A stretch of DNA of 64,000 nt, taken from Desmodus rotundus (taxonomy: Eukaryota > Chordata > Mammalia > Chiroptera > Phyllostomidae). Under the pieces are notes generated by a model. That model worked only from the letters and a program-made list of their open reading frames with translations, had not been told where the DNA came from and did no database searches. Shown here piece after piece: positions 34,171-46,000 of this stretch; the stretch's first letter is position 1, and every line of letters begins with the position of its first letter. The DNA lies in NCBI RefSeq assembly GCF_022682495.2, contig NC_071392.1, positions 88,490,797-88,554,796 on the forward strand, in the 5' to 3' direction. The position numbers were made by a program, and so were the translations under genes.

Positions 34171-37100
34171 AAGTTTAACTTTGTTTGAAAGTACGCTGTG
34201 CCATACCAGTGGTTAGCCACACCAAGTGATAGTCCACGATACACATCGGGTGTGTCCCTGCAGGGTGAGATCCTCCCGTCAGCTGCTTTAACAGGTATCG
34301 CGACTCTTAGGCTTACATCCCATTCACATCAGATCCATGCACATATTTCAGTAACATTGCTGATCACTCAGAGACCTACACAGCAATTAATTGCTTCATT
34401 ATGCAAAGTGAGGAAAGGTATTTCTATTTCTTAAATTACCAGGTGTGTAATAGAGATTCCTGTTTCGTGCAAGTACCGCGTGATAGCCTGTTAGGATCAT
34501 TCTTGTGCCCAGTTAAGGCTGGCCGGTTTGTTTTTAATAGTGTAAGCATCCCAGTAATGCTGGGGGACAGAAAAGACAACTTTAAAACTAACATGGTTAA
34601 AACACCTCTAAAGGGTTTACACACAATCACACACACACAATGAAGGAATTCGAATGGACTCTAATATTAGATCATATTATTTACTTCATTGGCAGAATCT
34701 CAAATGGAACAAGAATCAGAAATCTACTGAAAATTAATTCAACTGAGTGACCAGAACTGAGTGACCAGAACAACAGAAGCATTTTGGACATTCTCTTTCA
34801 TTTAATACCTAACGTACAGTGACACATTCAAGCAACACAAATTACCTTTACACAGTTCATCTGTATTCTAGGAAAGATAAATGTAATTCATCTCCATTTA
34901 AAAAGGTAAAATTATGAAACTTAGAGACATGCAGACTGTGATTTGTAACTAATAGGGAGAAAATGGAAACTGAAGGCTTTGCAATCTAGTCCGGTGCTCT
35001 TTGAATAAGGTTTATTGCCTGAACTATGGATGTACATAAAATTGAACAAAGAAATGCCTCAGAGCGGTTGTGGGGTCTTTACAGCACCCTGGATGGAAAT
35101 ACACTGTCACCAAGTCTGCCACGTTGGACTATTTTCCCATCTTCCTTACTTCAATCAACATTTTATTAAATTCAGTTTAGTTTTCTTTTTCTGCATGTCC
35201 AAACGCACTGGTATCAGCAACGGCAGTTACTGTGTTGCTGTTCTCTCTTCCCAGGGTTCTCAGAGCAGCTCAAACAAATGAATGAGAACTGGAGAAACGC
35301 TAAGGGTACCTGAGTAACAAACCAGGTCTATGCACAGTGACTGAAAATGCAAACAGCTCCCAACGCCTGTGTACACACTCAAGCCTTTGCTGAGTGTTCA
35401 ATTAGCACAGAGTCCACTGCTACCCTGCCTGCGCCCTGAACAGAACAGTGAGCGGGACTTCCTCCCCTTCTTGCTTTCTTTTCCACAACTGCCCAAATCC
35501 ATGACACGTGATAGGCACTCAGTGTTGATGAATGGCTAATTAGTATTATTATTTCAACACAGTGAGATGCAACTTCTAAAGGCACAAATGAATTAAAAGT
35601 GTATTTTTTCATTCATTGATAGTGTCTCTGGGGATGGATGACCAAAAAAAAGGAGGGTGAAGATTTGAAATGCTTGAGGAAAAAAAAAACTTCAAAATGG
35701 GCTTTTGTTGTGGATATTACATGTTATATGATGCTTTTATTCCAACTGAGAGAAAAGCAATGATAAGATCATCCTATTTCAACTTCTAGCACTTTAAGGA
35801 AAAAGTGGCAGATAAAATTTTTCAGCAAATTAGGCTGCTTTCTAAAAGACTAACCAAATTTGCCATTTCAAGATAAAGCGTTACAAGAGCTGCTGTTAAG
35901 CCCTAATGTACCCTTGTCAGCATGTATGTTTTCAGTGCGGTGACGTTTTAACCTTCATCCCTGCACCCCTGGGAGGCCGTCAGCACGCTTCCCCACCCCG
36001 GGTCTGAAATACGTGGGAAAACACACTTTCTTCTCTTAAGTTATTGAGGTTCCCACAAGGAGCTCTCAGTGTTCCAAATACTGCTCTCAAAGAGAAACAC
36101 CACTTTGAGCTTCAGATCCCTACGAAAGTCAGTGAGGCAAATTGGACTCCGCAGTAAATCTTCAGTATTAGCAAACTAGCAAAAAATACACATATGGCAT
36201 GGTGTATCTATTCCCTTTTCAACAGCGTCCTGAAGCACTTCCCCGCTTATTGATGGACAGTAACACAGTAGGCCGTTGTTATCTCAAAGTATGCTATTTA
36301 TTACGTTTGCAAGGTAATGTTAACTACTTCACACTCTATTCTAAGTTTTAGGAAATTGGTACTAGAACTATGATAGATAACCTAGCATTCTCTTACCCTC
36401 CATATCCGACCATTTATGACAACCGTGTGGGATGGGAGTTTTCCATAGTTCTGAAAAAAAGAGAAAAAATAGAGATTCGCTGGCTCTTAACAGGAGCTCC
36501 TGGAAGAATTTACAACTTCACAAGTTAAATCTCAGAGCCACGCTTTTGAATGGGCACCACGTTAATTCACCTTGATGCTTATTGAGGACTCTGGGTTTTT
36601 ATTCAGGGTAGATTGTTTCCTTTTCATGGAGCTTTTCAAAACAATCAGAAGTTTGAACTGGATGGAAGACATTTATTTTATTTTGTTGACATGTGGAGAT
36701 CTAAAATATCATTTTTTCACATCCTATTTCACCTGTCATTGCTGTCTCAAAAATCTATTTCCTCTTGCATAAAACTGCAGTGTTTAAAACCATAAAAGCA
36801 AACACAGCAGTGAAGAAATTTTCCCCCAAGTCTGTTTGCCATATGCTTTAAACAGAACTGTTTGAATACCCAAAAATTAGCATTCCCGAATTTGACAGTA
36901 GCGACTGTGCTTTTGTTTGGTTGTTTTACCACCTGCATAAGGGAAACTGATCTGAGGAACAGCCTTCAAATTCTAATGGCTCAATGGAAAATCATTTTTA
37001 TTCTGCAGAGTGATGATTCTCGCCACGCAAGAGAATCAGAATTGACTTGACTTCCTTTGCAAATATAATCCCAAGGGTTGGAGCTATTTAGAAGCGTGTT

Positions 37101-37515
37101 CTCATTCTGTGACTTTCCAGGCGCTCATTCATAATCATAAGTCAAACATGTTCCAGGTCCAAACCACAGTCGTCTCTGCTTCATTCTTCCAGGCTGTCCA
37201 CACGGAGTGTTCATTAAGTGCTTCCTCCGTGGCAGGCCGTTCTCTGCATATCAGATTCAGCAATGGACAAAGCAGAGGAAAATCTTCGCCTTATGAGGCC
37301 ACAGGGGAGACAAGCAAACAAGCAGATGGAGAAATAAACAAACATATGTGCACATACGTGCATGCACAAGTTACATAGCATGGAGCCATGGCAGGTGGCA
37401 ATGCTGCTACAGAGCACAACAAAGCAGGGGCGAGGAAGTGAGCGCAGGCTTAGCCTTGGAGTGTTGAAACGTTAATACACATCTGAAGGCGATGGAAGTG
37501 CAACCTACAAAGATA
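34171..37515 (+). other. Unique intron
   Basis: It holds a 14-bp perfect tandem 'aactgagtgaccag' at 34741-34768. 37200-37440 ('tcattaagtgcttcctccgt') resembles an ancient MIR/L2-like repeat. Otherwise unrecognised. Confidence 0.5.
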
Positions 37516-37519
37516 TCTG

Positions 37520-38048
37520 GTGTGAGTTTGCTCCTGAGAGTAGATACGGAAGCAACCTGAGTCCATCCAAAGACTACTGGATGTGATATCATGCAATATG
37601 ACTCAGTCCTTAAAAAAGAATGAAATCTTAGCATTTGCAACAGCATGGGTAGACCTAGAGGGCATTGTGCTCAGTGAGGTAAGAAAACAAATCCCAATCT
37701 CACGCATACGTGGAGTCTAAAACCCAGTGTAAACTAACCAACGAGACAAAAGGAGACTCTTAGGTACGGTGAACAGACTGATGACTCCTAGAGTGTGTGT
37801 GTGCGTAGGGGGTGGGGTTGGGGCTGAGTGAAAAAGGTGAAGGGGAAATCGAGATGTAAAAACTGGTAGTTACAAGATACTCATGGGGATGGAAAGTACA
37901 GCATGGGGAATATAGGCAATAATATTTTAATAACTAGGTATGGTGCCAGGTGGGTACTGGATTTCATAAGTCATATAAATGTCTAACCACTATGCTGTAC
38001 ATCTGAAAATGATATAATATTAAATGTCAACTAGAATTTAAAAAAAAA
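37520..38048 (+). mobile_element. LINE-1 3' region, sense
   Basis: 'tgactcagtccttaaaaaag', 'gaatgaaatcttagcatttg' and 'caacagcatgggtagaccta' are the classic end of L1 ORF2 and 3'UTR. It runs to 'accactatgctgtacatctg' and A9. An old L1M-type copy, 5' truncated, with no intact frame. Confidence 0.82.
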
Positions 38049-38329
38049 TTTAATGTTTGAAAGGCCTGACACTGGAACACAGCTGGGAAGAGCCCAGTGG
38101 GCAAGCAGACGAAGCCAAGTCACCAGGAGAGGAGGAGGCAGACTTACCCAGCCTCGTGTGTAACTAACTGTAAGGGCACTGGCTTCATTTTGCGTGAGGG
38201 GGAATGCCATTGGTAGCATTTGAGCACATTAATGAAATGCTCTACTTTAAAAAAATAACTTATTAAAAAATGATAAATGAAAAATAACATTTTTAGCTGC
38301 TATGCATAGACCAAAGAAGAAGCAGGGGT

Positions 38330-38865
38330 ATCAGCTAGGAGAATATGGAGTAATCCAGTAAGAGCCGATGGTGTCTGGGACCTTGGACCTGAATGATAAT
38401 GACAGAGGTGGTGAGAACTGGTCGGATTCTGGATATATTCCAAAGTTTGAGCCAGTTGGCTTTTTGTATGATTTCGATATGAAATGTGAGAGAGATCAGT
38501 CGGGAATAACTTCAGTGTATCTGACTTGAGCAAGCGTGGAGTTGTAATTGATATACTATGATACAGAAAAATGCAGGAAAAAAAAGATTTGGGAGGTAGA
38601 ATATCAGAAGTTTTGTTTTGAGTGCATTAAATTTGAGACTAAAAATAAATATCCCACTGGAAATGTTGACCAGAAACCTGGATATCTACCTCTGGATTTC
38701 CGAGAGGCCGTCCAGACGAGAGACAGATACCCGAGTGCTGTTAGTGTGTCTAAAAAATCACCGAGAGATAAGGAGCTAGAGAAAGGAAGATGTGTGAAGG
38801 CTGAGCCCTGGACTCTCCACCATTTACTGTGCCTATAGATAAGAAAAGCCAGAAAAGAAGACTGT
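38330..38865 (+). repeat. Ancient dispersed repeat, unnamed
   Basis: 'tgcattaaatttgagactaa' then 'ggctgagccctggactctcc' match a widespread old mammalian repeat that I recognise by sequence but cannot name. The 96-codon frame at 38548-38838 lies within it and is not a gene. Confidence 0.45.
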
Positions 38866-41110
38866 AGCCCATGAAATAGAAGGAAAGCAGGGAAGTAAGC
38901 TGTTCTGGAAGGAGGCTGGCTGTTCCGGTTGAAGTTGCACAGTGAAATTGTGGATGTCTTGTGTCTGAAAGACAACAGGAGGAGAGGAATTGGATGCAGT
39001 GAAGTTTTGCTCAAGGGGAAAGTAGGGGAAAGGAATAGTAGTTAAATAAATTTTTTTTAAATGACATTTTTAAAGTTGGGTGAAATACCATACTTTGCTT
39101 GTAATAAATCAGTAAAGAGAAAAATAAGTAATGATGCATGAGAAACAAAGAAGAATTTCTAGAGAAATGATGTCAACTGTGCAAGAAATTGTGCCATGCA
39201 GGGCACAAGGGGTTGGATTGGCCCCCTTACACAGAACCAAGGAGAAGTGAGCCAAAGGGATAGAGAGGAGGCAGGGTCTCCTGGGTTCACGTACAGGTCT
39301 GTTAGTGGATGTTGTGAGGAAAGCTTCGGACTCTTTCTCCCGATTCCTTTTATTTTCTCGGTGAAGTGAGAAGCTAAGAGGAGAATGCACAGAAGCTTGA
39401 GAATGCATTATCTGCTTCATAAATGTTTTTATCAGCAGAGGTTGCTGGCCATAGATAAAGAAGAGACAGACATTATAAAAAGAGGCTAGTAATTAAAGCA
39501 TAAAATATCTATAGCATGTTTTTAAAAAGGTAAAAAAAAAAAACAGGAGGAAGCATCAACTGCTCCCCCACCCCCAAAGTATATAAAGAGTATTCTTGTA
39601 GTTAGGAGAACTCATGCTAACTTCCTATTGCCATCCCGGTTCATCTGTCCCTCACGCCGGCCGCCCAGTGCAAACCACAGCCACCTCTGTGGCTTTGTCC
39701 TGAGCATGCATGCTGAGTTTCCATCACCAGCACGTGACTTTCTCCAATTCTGTCTGCCTGGCAGGAGCTTCTCTTTTTAACATCGTTTTCTCCCTAAAGA
39801 GGACAAAAGCAGAGAGGAAGGTGAAAATGTTAGCCTAGGACCAGCAGGGTGAGGATACCAGGGAGCCTGGCACCAGGTTGGGTGTGAGTCATAGGGAAGG
39901 GACGGAGGCCTCCTGAGCGGCTGGGACCGTACTCTGGTGCAGAGAAGAGGGCACCTGGGACAGGACTCCCTGTCTCAAGAATTCTGTAAATGCCTCTAGG
40001 CTCTAGTAGCTGCTTCCGCCCACTTGCTGCGATTGTGAGAGCTACTGCAGTACGAGTCAGCCCACACAATGAGATGAATGCCCAGTCCTGAACTCTCCAC
40101 TCTACACTTGTCAATATTTTGAGATTTCCGTCATTTTCTTAAACAACAAAATACTGTCAAATGGCCATAAAAAGTGCACAGTACTGAGGATGTCATAAGA
40201 AACGATTAGCCCCATGTTTAACCGAATTTTCCATCACGAGCTGCATAATTCCGATTTTCTGGATCTTATTCCACCTTTGGGGGAAAAACAAGAATTTGAA
40301 TAAAACATAATGCCATTCTTTAAGTGTTGCTGAATATTTATATTTTATTCTTTACAAAATGGAGTAGAGAGAAGCACAATTGCTTTGATCTACATCTAAT
40401 ATAATTAAGAAAAGGAGTTTAATGTCTTTTTTACTTCTCACATTTTTCTCTTTACACATTAGTTCTGTTTCTTTGTGCTTCTCTGTAGTGATCCCTTGTA
40501 ATCCTCATTTGTCATTTTATTATCACAGTGATCAAACCGTTTAACCAAATTTCCTTTACGCCGAACATATCTTACTTACTGTGCGCTCTGCATGATGGCA
40601 AAAGAAATTAAAAACACCAATTTGGGTCTGAAAGTGTGAAAAGCTGGAGGGAAGTCATATGGAATATGACTCTGTGAAAACCCTGTGTGTGCAGGAGACA
40701 CATGATTAAAGGTGACTGAGATGTTTGAGGAAAGTACGTCTTCCTGGAGGAGCCAGGACTTGAATAAGGATATTCAAATAAGTCACTTGATATTCACGGG
40801 AAGAATGAAAAACACACTTCAAACTGGAGAAGGGAGCGTGAGGAAAGGCTGGACTTGATCACGGTAACTGGCTCCCCTGCTGTCTGAGCGGTGGTTTTCC
40901 CTTCAACCAGGAGGCACTCAGACAGTCCTGGTGATGGGCGCAGCCATCCGGTCTCTGCGTGACACAGGTCTAGGAGCCAACATGCCAGCGCCAGCGAACA
41001 CACAGCAGCTCTCACCACACTCACCTCTGGCCTCCCTTCCTGTCCGTCTTCCTCGCTGTCTCCAGAGGGTGCTTCAAGAAAGAATCTCAAATCAATTATT
41101 TTCCAATAAT
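38866..41110 (+). other. Unique intron
   Basis: No gene or confident repeat. 39830-40110 is GC-richer than its surroundings and unexplained. Confidence 0.5.
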
Positions 41111-41114
41111 AAAC

Positions 41115-41300
41115 ACTAGTGGAACTGCTGGATCATGTGGCGGTTCTAGTTTTAACTTTTTGAGGAACCTCCTACTGTTTTTCTAAGTGGCTGCTCTATT
41201 TTTCATTCCCACCCATAGTGTGCAAGGGCCCCAATTTCTCCACATCCTCCCCAACACTTACCTCTTTTTTGGATGCTAGCCCCCCTAACAGGAATGAGAA
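41115..41300 (-). mobile_element. LINE-1, inverted 5' segment of a twin-primed copy
   Basis: 'ggaactgctggatcatgtgg', 'ttgaggaacctcctactgtt' and 'ccaatttctccacatcctcc' are the complement of the L1 ORF2 3' region. This segment abuts a sense segment of the adjacent L1 region at about 41300. Confidence 0.8.
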
Positions 41301-41662
41301 GGTATTTGCACTCCTGTGTTCATTGCAGCATTATCCAGAATACCCCAGATATGGAAACAACCTAAGTACCAATCAACAGAAGAGCAGGTGAAGAAAACAT
41401 GGTATATACATGCAAGGGAATATTAGCCTTAAAAAAGAAGTAAGTCCTACCACATGCATCCACCTGGATGAACCTTGAGGACGCCATGCTGAGTGAAAGC
41501 AGCCAGGTGCAGAAAGACAACCACTGCGTGATCCCTTTCATATGGGAGACCTGAAGTGGTCAAACTCACAGACGCAGAGGGTCGAAGGGCAAGTCAGTGA
41601 TGCACATCATCACACGTCATCAGGGATACTAGTCAGTGGGATTAGAAAAGAGAAATCAATGA
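41301..41662 (+). mobile_element. LINE-1, sense 3' segment of the twin-primed copy
   Basis: 'gttcattgcagcattatcca', 'gatatggaaacaacctaagt', 'ggaatattagccttaaaaaa' and 'ggatgaaccttgaggacgcc' are sense L1. In consensus order this lies directly downstream of the inverted segment. A VES copy later inserted at 41663. Confidence 0.82.
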
Positions 41663-41897
41663 CCCTGGCTGGTGTGGCTCAGTGGATTGAGTGCCAGCCT
41701 GCGAACCGAAAGGTCACTGGTTTGATTCCCAGTGAGGGCACACGCCTGGGTTGTGGGCCAGGTCCCCAGCTGGGGATGCACGAGAGGTAACCACATTTTG
41801 ATGTTTCTCTCCCTCTTGCTCCCTCCCTTCCCCTCTCTCTAAAAATAAATAAAATCTAAAAACAATTTTTAAACAGGAATAATCTTTTTAAAAAAAT
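41663..41897 (+). mobile_element. VES-type bat SINE inserted at the end of L1
   Basis: The head 'ccctggctggtgtggctcag' and box-B-like 'ggtttgattcc' are close to the family consensus. The tail has 'ctctctctaaaaataaataa'. An 11-bp direct repeat 'aaaagagaaat' occurs at 41646-41656 and 41898-41908. The frame at 41542-41790 is L1 plus SINE. Confidence 0.92.
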
Positions 41898-42110
41898 AAA
41901 AGAGAAATAAAAGATAAAAAAGTAAAACCTTAAGGGAAAAATAATCATTAACAACAAATGTAACAAATCTTTCCAATCAGGAAACAGAACCCAGTATAAG
42001 CAAAAGATTGACCAACTGAGATTAAGGAAGGGCCTGTTATTTTTGACTACATATAAATATTAAAGTTATGAGAGAAAAAGAGCTAGTGTGCTTAATAATT
42101 GCTTATAACT

Positions 42111-42438
42111 TACATATTTTGCCTTGTATAACATGCACCCATGTTTTGGGCCCAAACTTTTAGGAAAAAAGTCTTTTTTTTTTATTTTTTAATTCCATTA
42201 TTTATTTACTTACATTTGGAAACTAAACCACTTATCATATTCCAGGGTATTATTTTGCATATAGACATAGTGATTGCTTTCTAGAGTTATACTCTTAACA
42301 ACACATAAGCATAAATAAAAGAATTAAAAACATTTATATAGATACTGAATTAGTACTACCCATGTATAACATGCATCCTTATTTTTCCTTAAAAATTTGG
42401 GTACAAAAAGTGCGCATTGTACATGGCAAACTACGGTA
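42111..42438. mobile_element. TA-flanked inverted-repeat MITE, ~328 bp
   Basis: The left end 'tacatattttgccttgtata' mirrors the right end 'gtacatggcaaactacggta'. Reading inward from both sides, similarity continues for tens of bases ('gcaccc…cccaaacttttaggaaaaa' against the complement of 'ttccttaaaaatttgggtac'). No coding sequence. The bases TA form the outermost ends, consistent with a TA target duplication. Confidence 0.72.
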
Positions 42439-42629
42439 CATTTTAAAAACTGTAACTTAGTAGAGGAAGAAGCAAATAAATGGAGGGTCATTCATTTTGC
42501 CTTAAGAGAGCCAACCCGGGTCAAAGTGAATGCCTCCTGCCCACTAATTCCATTTTTCACAGTAAACTTTTTCTTAGAATAGATTTCATGTTATAAATTA
42601 CAAAGCTAGATTTCCCCTCTTATTTTTTA

Positions 42630-43020
42630 GAATTTTTTTTTTTCAGGTACAATTCCCATAGCATAATGCCCCTTTTGTAGTGGACAATTCGGCGGCATTT
42701 AGTACATCGATAATGTGGCACCGCAAGCATCTCTGTCTATTGTAATTTCAAAACGTTTGTATCACCCCAGGAGGAATCCCCACCCCCTTAAGCAGTTCAC
42801 CACCACCCCCCCCACCCCCCCACCCCCAGCTCCTGGCCACCGCCAATCTGCATTCTGTCTCCGTGGGACTTGCCTGTCCTGAATACGTCGTACGCAGAGA
42901 GCCGTGCAGTAGACGACTTTTTGTGCCTGGCTCCTCTCACTCAGCATAGTGTTTCTCAGGTGCCACCCACTAATTCTTCACGGCCTTTCGAGTTCTGATG
43001 CAAGCAGATCAGAGGATGAT
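42630..43020 (-). mobile_element. Old LINE-1 3' end, antisense
   Basis: A T-rich start (complement of poly-A) precedes 'gcggcatttagtacatcgat', 'cccccagctcctggccaccg' and 'ctctcactcagcatagtgtt', the antisense order of old L1M 3'UTR/ORF2 end. Diverged, with some CpGs and a long C-run tract at 42805-42828. Confidence 0.65.
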
Positions 43021-46000
43021 GTTTTCCAGCTTTATTCACAGTCTTCCCTTGCTCTTCATCCTGTGAGGTTGATGGTCTGTGTCACGTCCAGTGCTGAGGG
43101 GTGGGCGCTGACATATTTTCCTGCCCAGGCTTGTTCCTTTCAATGTCCTACTGGTATCAAATAAGTAAATGCAGACGTATTGAATAGGTAATAACATCAG
43201 TGAAAATATGATGGCAGAGTCTGCCATGGATGACAGTGATTTAGAAAACTACCTAAGGATAACTGTGCGTTACTAACATTTAGTGGCTACGACCCAGGGC
43301 CACCGTTGCCTGTTTGAGCGATGGCGGCCTTGCATCGTATGTACTGCGTGTTAAGAATTCCCATCAAGGTTCACAGCCTGTTACCTTCACGGTCACAACC
43401 CTTTTATTTAGTCACCTGCATTCTATACCTGTACACTTCAGATGCATCCCCTGGAATTACTTTCACCATTCCCCACTTTTATTCTCAGAGGGCAGGAAAT
43501 TTAAAAGCCACGAAACGTGTGCCTAAGAGATGAAAGAACGGAGCCGTGGTCTTAGTGCTGAACTGAAGAAGCCTCAGCAGGAAGGCAAGAAAGCAGACGG
43601 AAGGTGACTGAAGCCTGGAGGCTGAGGGGTGCTCACCGGGGACCCCATGGCTCCCAGAGCTCTGTGCTGAGGAAAGTCCCAGCCCCTGAGGGAGGAGGAG
43701 GAAGACCAGGGTCAGACCCGTGTGGAGTGTATCATTCCTTAGGTTTTCTCATTGTGATTACTCACCCTCGGACCCACGGGGTCTCCTCCCCATCCTGGGA
43801 CAGGCTGCTGAGGGGCTGATCCTGGAGACAAAGGCACCAACAGGGCCTGCGTGTCTGCTCTCAAGTCTGGAGCTTGGAGGACCCCAGGCATTTAGTCCAG
43901 CCCCTTCCTTTCAGAAGCCTCAGGAGGGAAAATCATTCCATTTTTAAAAATATCTCCGCACGGCTGTGAGGTTCCTCTCGTACTTCCTGTGGCTCCCCTC
44001 AGTCACACACCAAGCCCCCAGAGGCGCGTTCTGTTGGGGGTCTCTGTGTGTGAGGCTCTGTCTGGAGGAGTTTCAGATGTTGGACCATGGCAGCTGAGGA
44101 TTTTTCTTTCTTTGCCTTCAGGGAAAGATGACCCTTGTGTAAAGTATAAACCAGGCTTGTTTGCAAGAAAAGTGTATTCTTGTGCTGCGTGTTTCTGGGT
44201 GAAAAAAAAAAAAATCCATCAAAGGCTGCCTTTAGTTAACGATAACTGGGGTGGAGTGGGCTTGACCCGCTGTGATGTTAATGTATCATGTGACTTAGCG
44301 AGTGTGGGAATACAGCCCAAAAAAGCCATACAAATAAGTGAGCAGCTAAGAGGTACATCAATTTTTTAGCAATTCACTGGGTAACTCTTAAATTCCATAT
44401 CCAAAGAGCAGCACACTATGAGATCAGGTTGGAAATTTGTCTTTTAAGAGGTTTTGTTTTGTTTTGTTTTGTTGATTCCTATTAATCTCTACTGAACTTG
44501 GCTTCCTATTTGAGACTAATGTAATTCTTTTAACTGAATTATATACCAATCCTACATTTTACAATAATTATGGACATATGGAATGTTCATGAATAGGAGT
44601 TACAAGATCTCAACTGTTTAGTTGGTATATTCAGCTCCACACCAAACATTTTACTCTGGTCATGAGGCCCAACTTTTCTCAAACCTCAGTAACATCTAAA
44701 ATCGTTTGGTACCGAAGTTAAAATACATACTCGAGCCTAGTGGTTGTGGTGTGCCTTCATTACCGCACGTACACATCTAAATCAAAACTGACACCACAAT
44801 AGATGTTTTTCATTTCTGTGTGTGTGTGAATTGTCTTCTTTTCATCATATTTTCCCCCTGAACTAACAGATATGAAAGCAGTTTGGAAACCCCGATACTG
44901 TGTGAAGAGCTAGGTCAGGGGTGTGGAACCCCTGGATTTTCAGCCCAGCACACTCTTCCTGTGTGGACATGAGCTTGTTACGGCTCATATCGATGCCCTG
45001 TTTTCTCATCTGGACCAAAAAAAGATTGTTTTTGAAGTAGGGCAGCAGTCCATCAGTAGGAAACCATCACATCACCTTGGGAAATGTTTTGTTTTGTTTT
45101 GTTTTTCAAAATAAGTGCATTTGTCCACACCGTCCTGCTTCCTCCAAGAACTATTGTGACTCGGTGGGCTTGGGGTGGCTCATTTCCAGTTAAATTCCTT
45201 TGGGGAAGGTGATAACCTCCCTGGACCCAGCTCTGCAAGCCACACCTGCCCGCACTGACGTGGCCCCATTGTAGCGCTGGTAGCATCGGTAGCATCATCT
45301 TCAACGGTTTCCCGGTGTTTGCATCCACTTCTAGCAAGCAGAGTCTGGGTCCCATGGAACTTCCTGGTAAGAAGTGAATGAGCCCTTCTCAGTCTGTGAT
45401 GACAGCAAACCAATTCTTGAACCAAAAATCTTGTTGTGTCCTGTAAGGTCCGGTCCACCACACATTTCAACAAGGACTCAGAGTATTTGATAGTAGAACG
45501 GTGATCATTCGACTGCTCCCCTGGTGGGATGTGGGACTGAATGGGGATTTTGTAACCACTGCACTCATGGGCAAACCCTCCTTCCCAGGGCCCAGAGGGC
45601 TGACAGGTGAGGCCAGGCTGAGGGCAGAGTAACAGGAGCAGAATTGTCTCAGGCTTACAGAGGGGGTGTTAACTGTGGTCTGAGAGGAGGCGCCTCATCT
45701 CTCTCATAGTTGCCTTCGAGTTGGTAGCCAGAACCGGCTTCATGGACACGTGACATGTGCAGTCACACAGAGACCTCAGCCCAGAAAGGCCCCACCCTTG
45801 TTTCAATGCTCTGCTGTCCCTGTCTTGAAATTCTCCCTTTTTGAACGAGGGACCTGCGTCTTCATTCTGTGCTGGGCCCTGCAAATTATGTAGCCAGTCC
45901 TGCCTGCAGCAGAGAGCCACACCCTCCCCATCATTTTCTGTGCTTCCTTTCTTTTTCCTTTGAAGCTGACTCCTTGGGTAGATAGTTCGGTCACTGGCAA

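Noticed and set aside
38548..38838. 96-codon plus-strand frame with Lys/Glu-rich composition
   Set aside because: Falls within a decayed ancient dispersed repeat; no domain.
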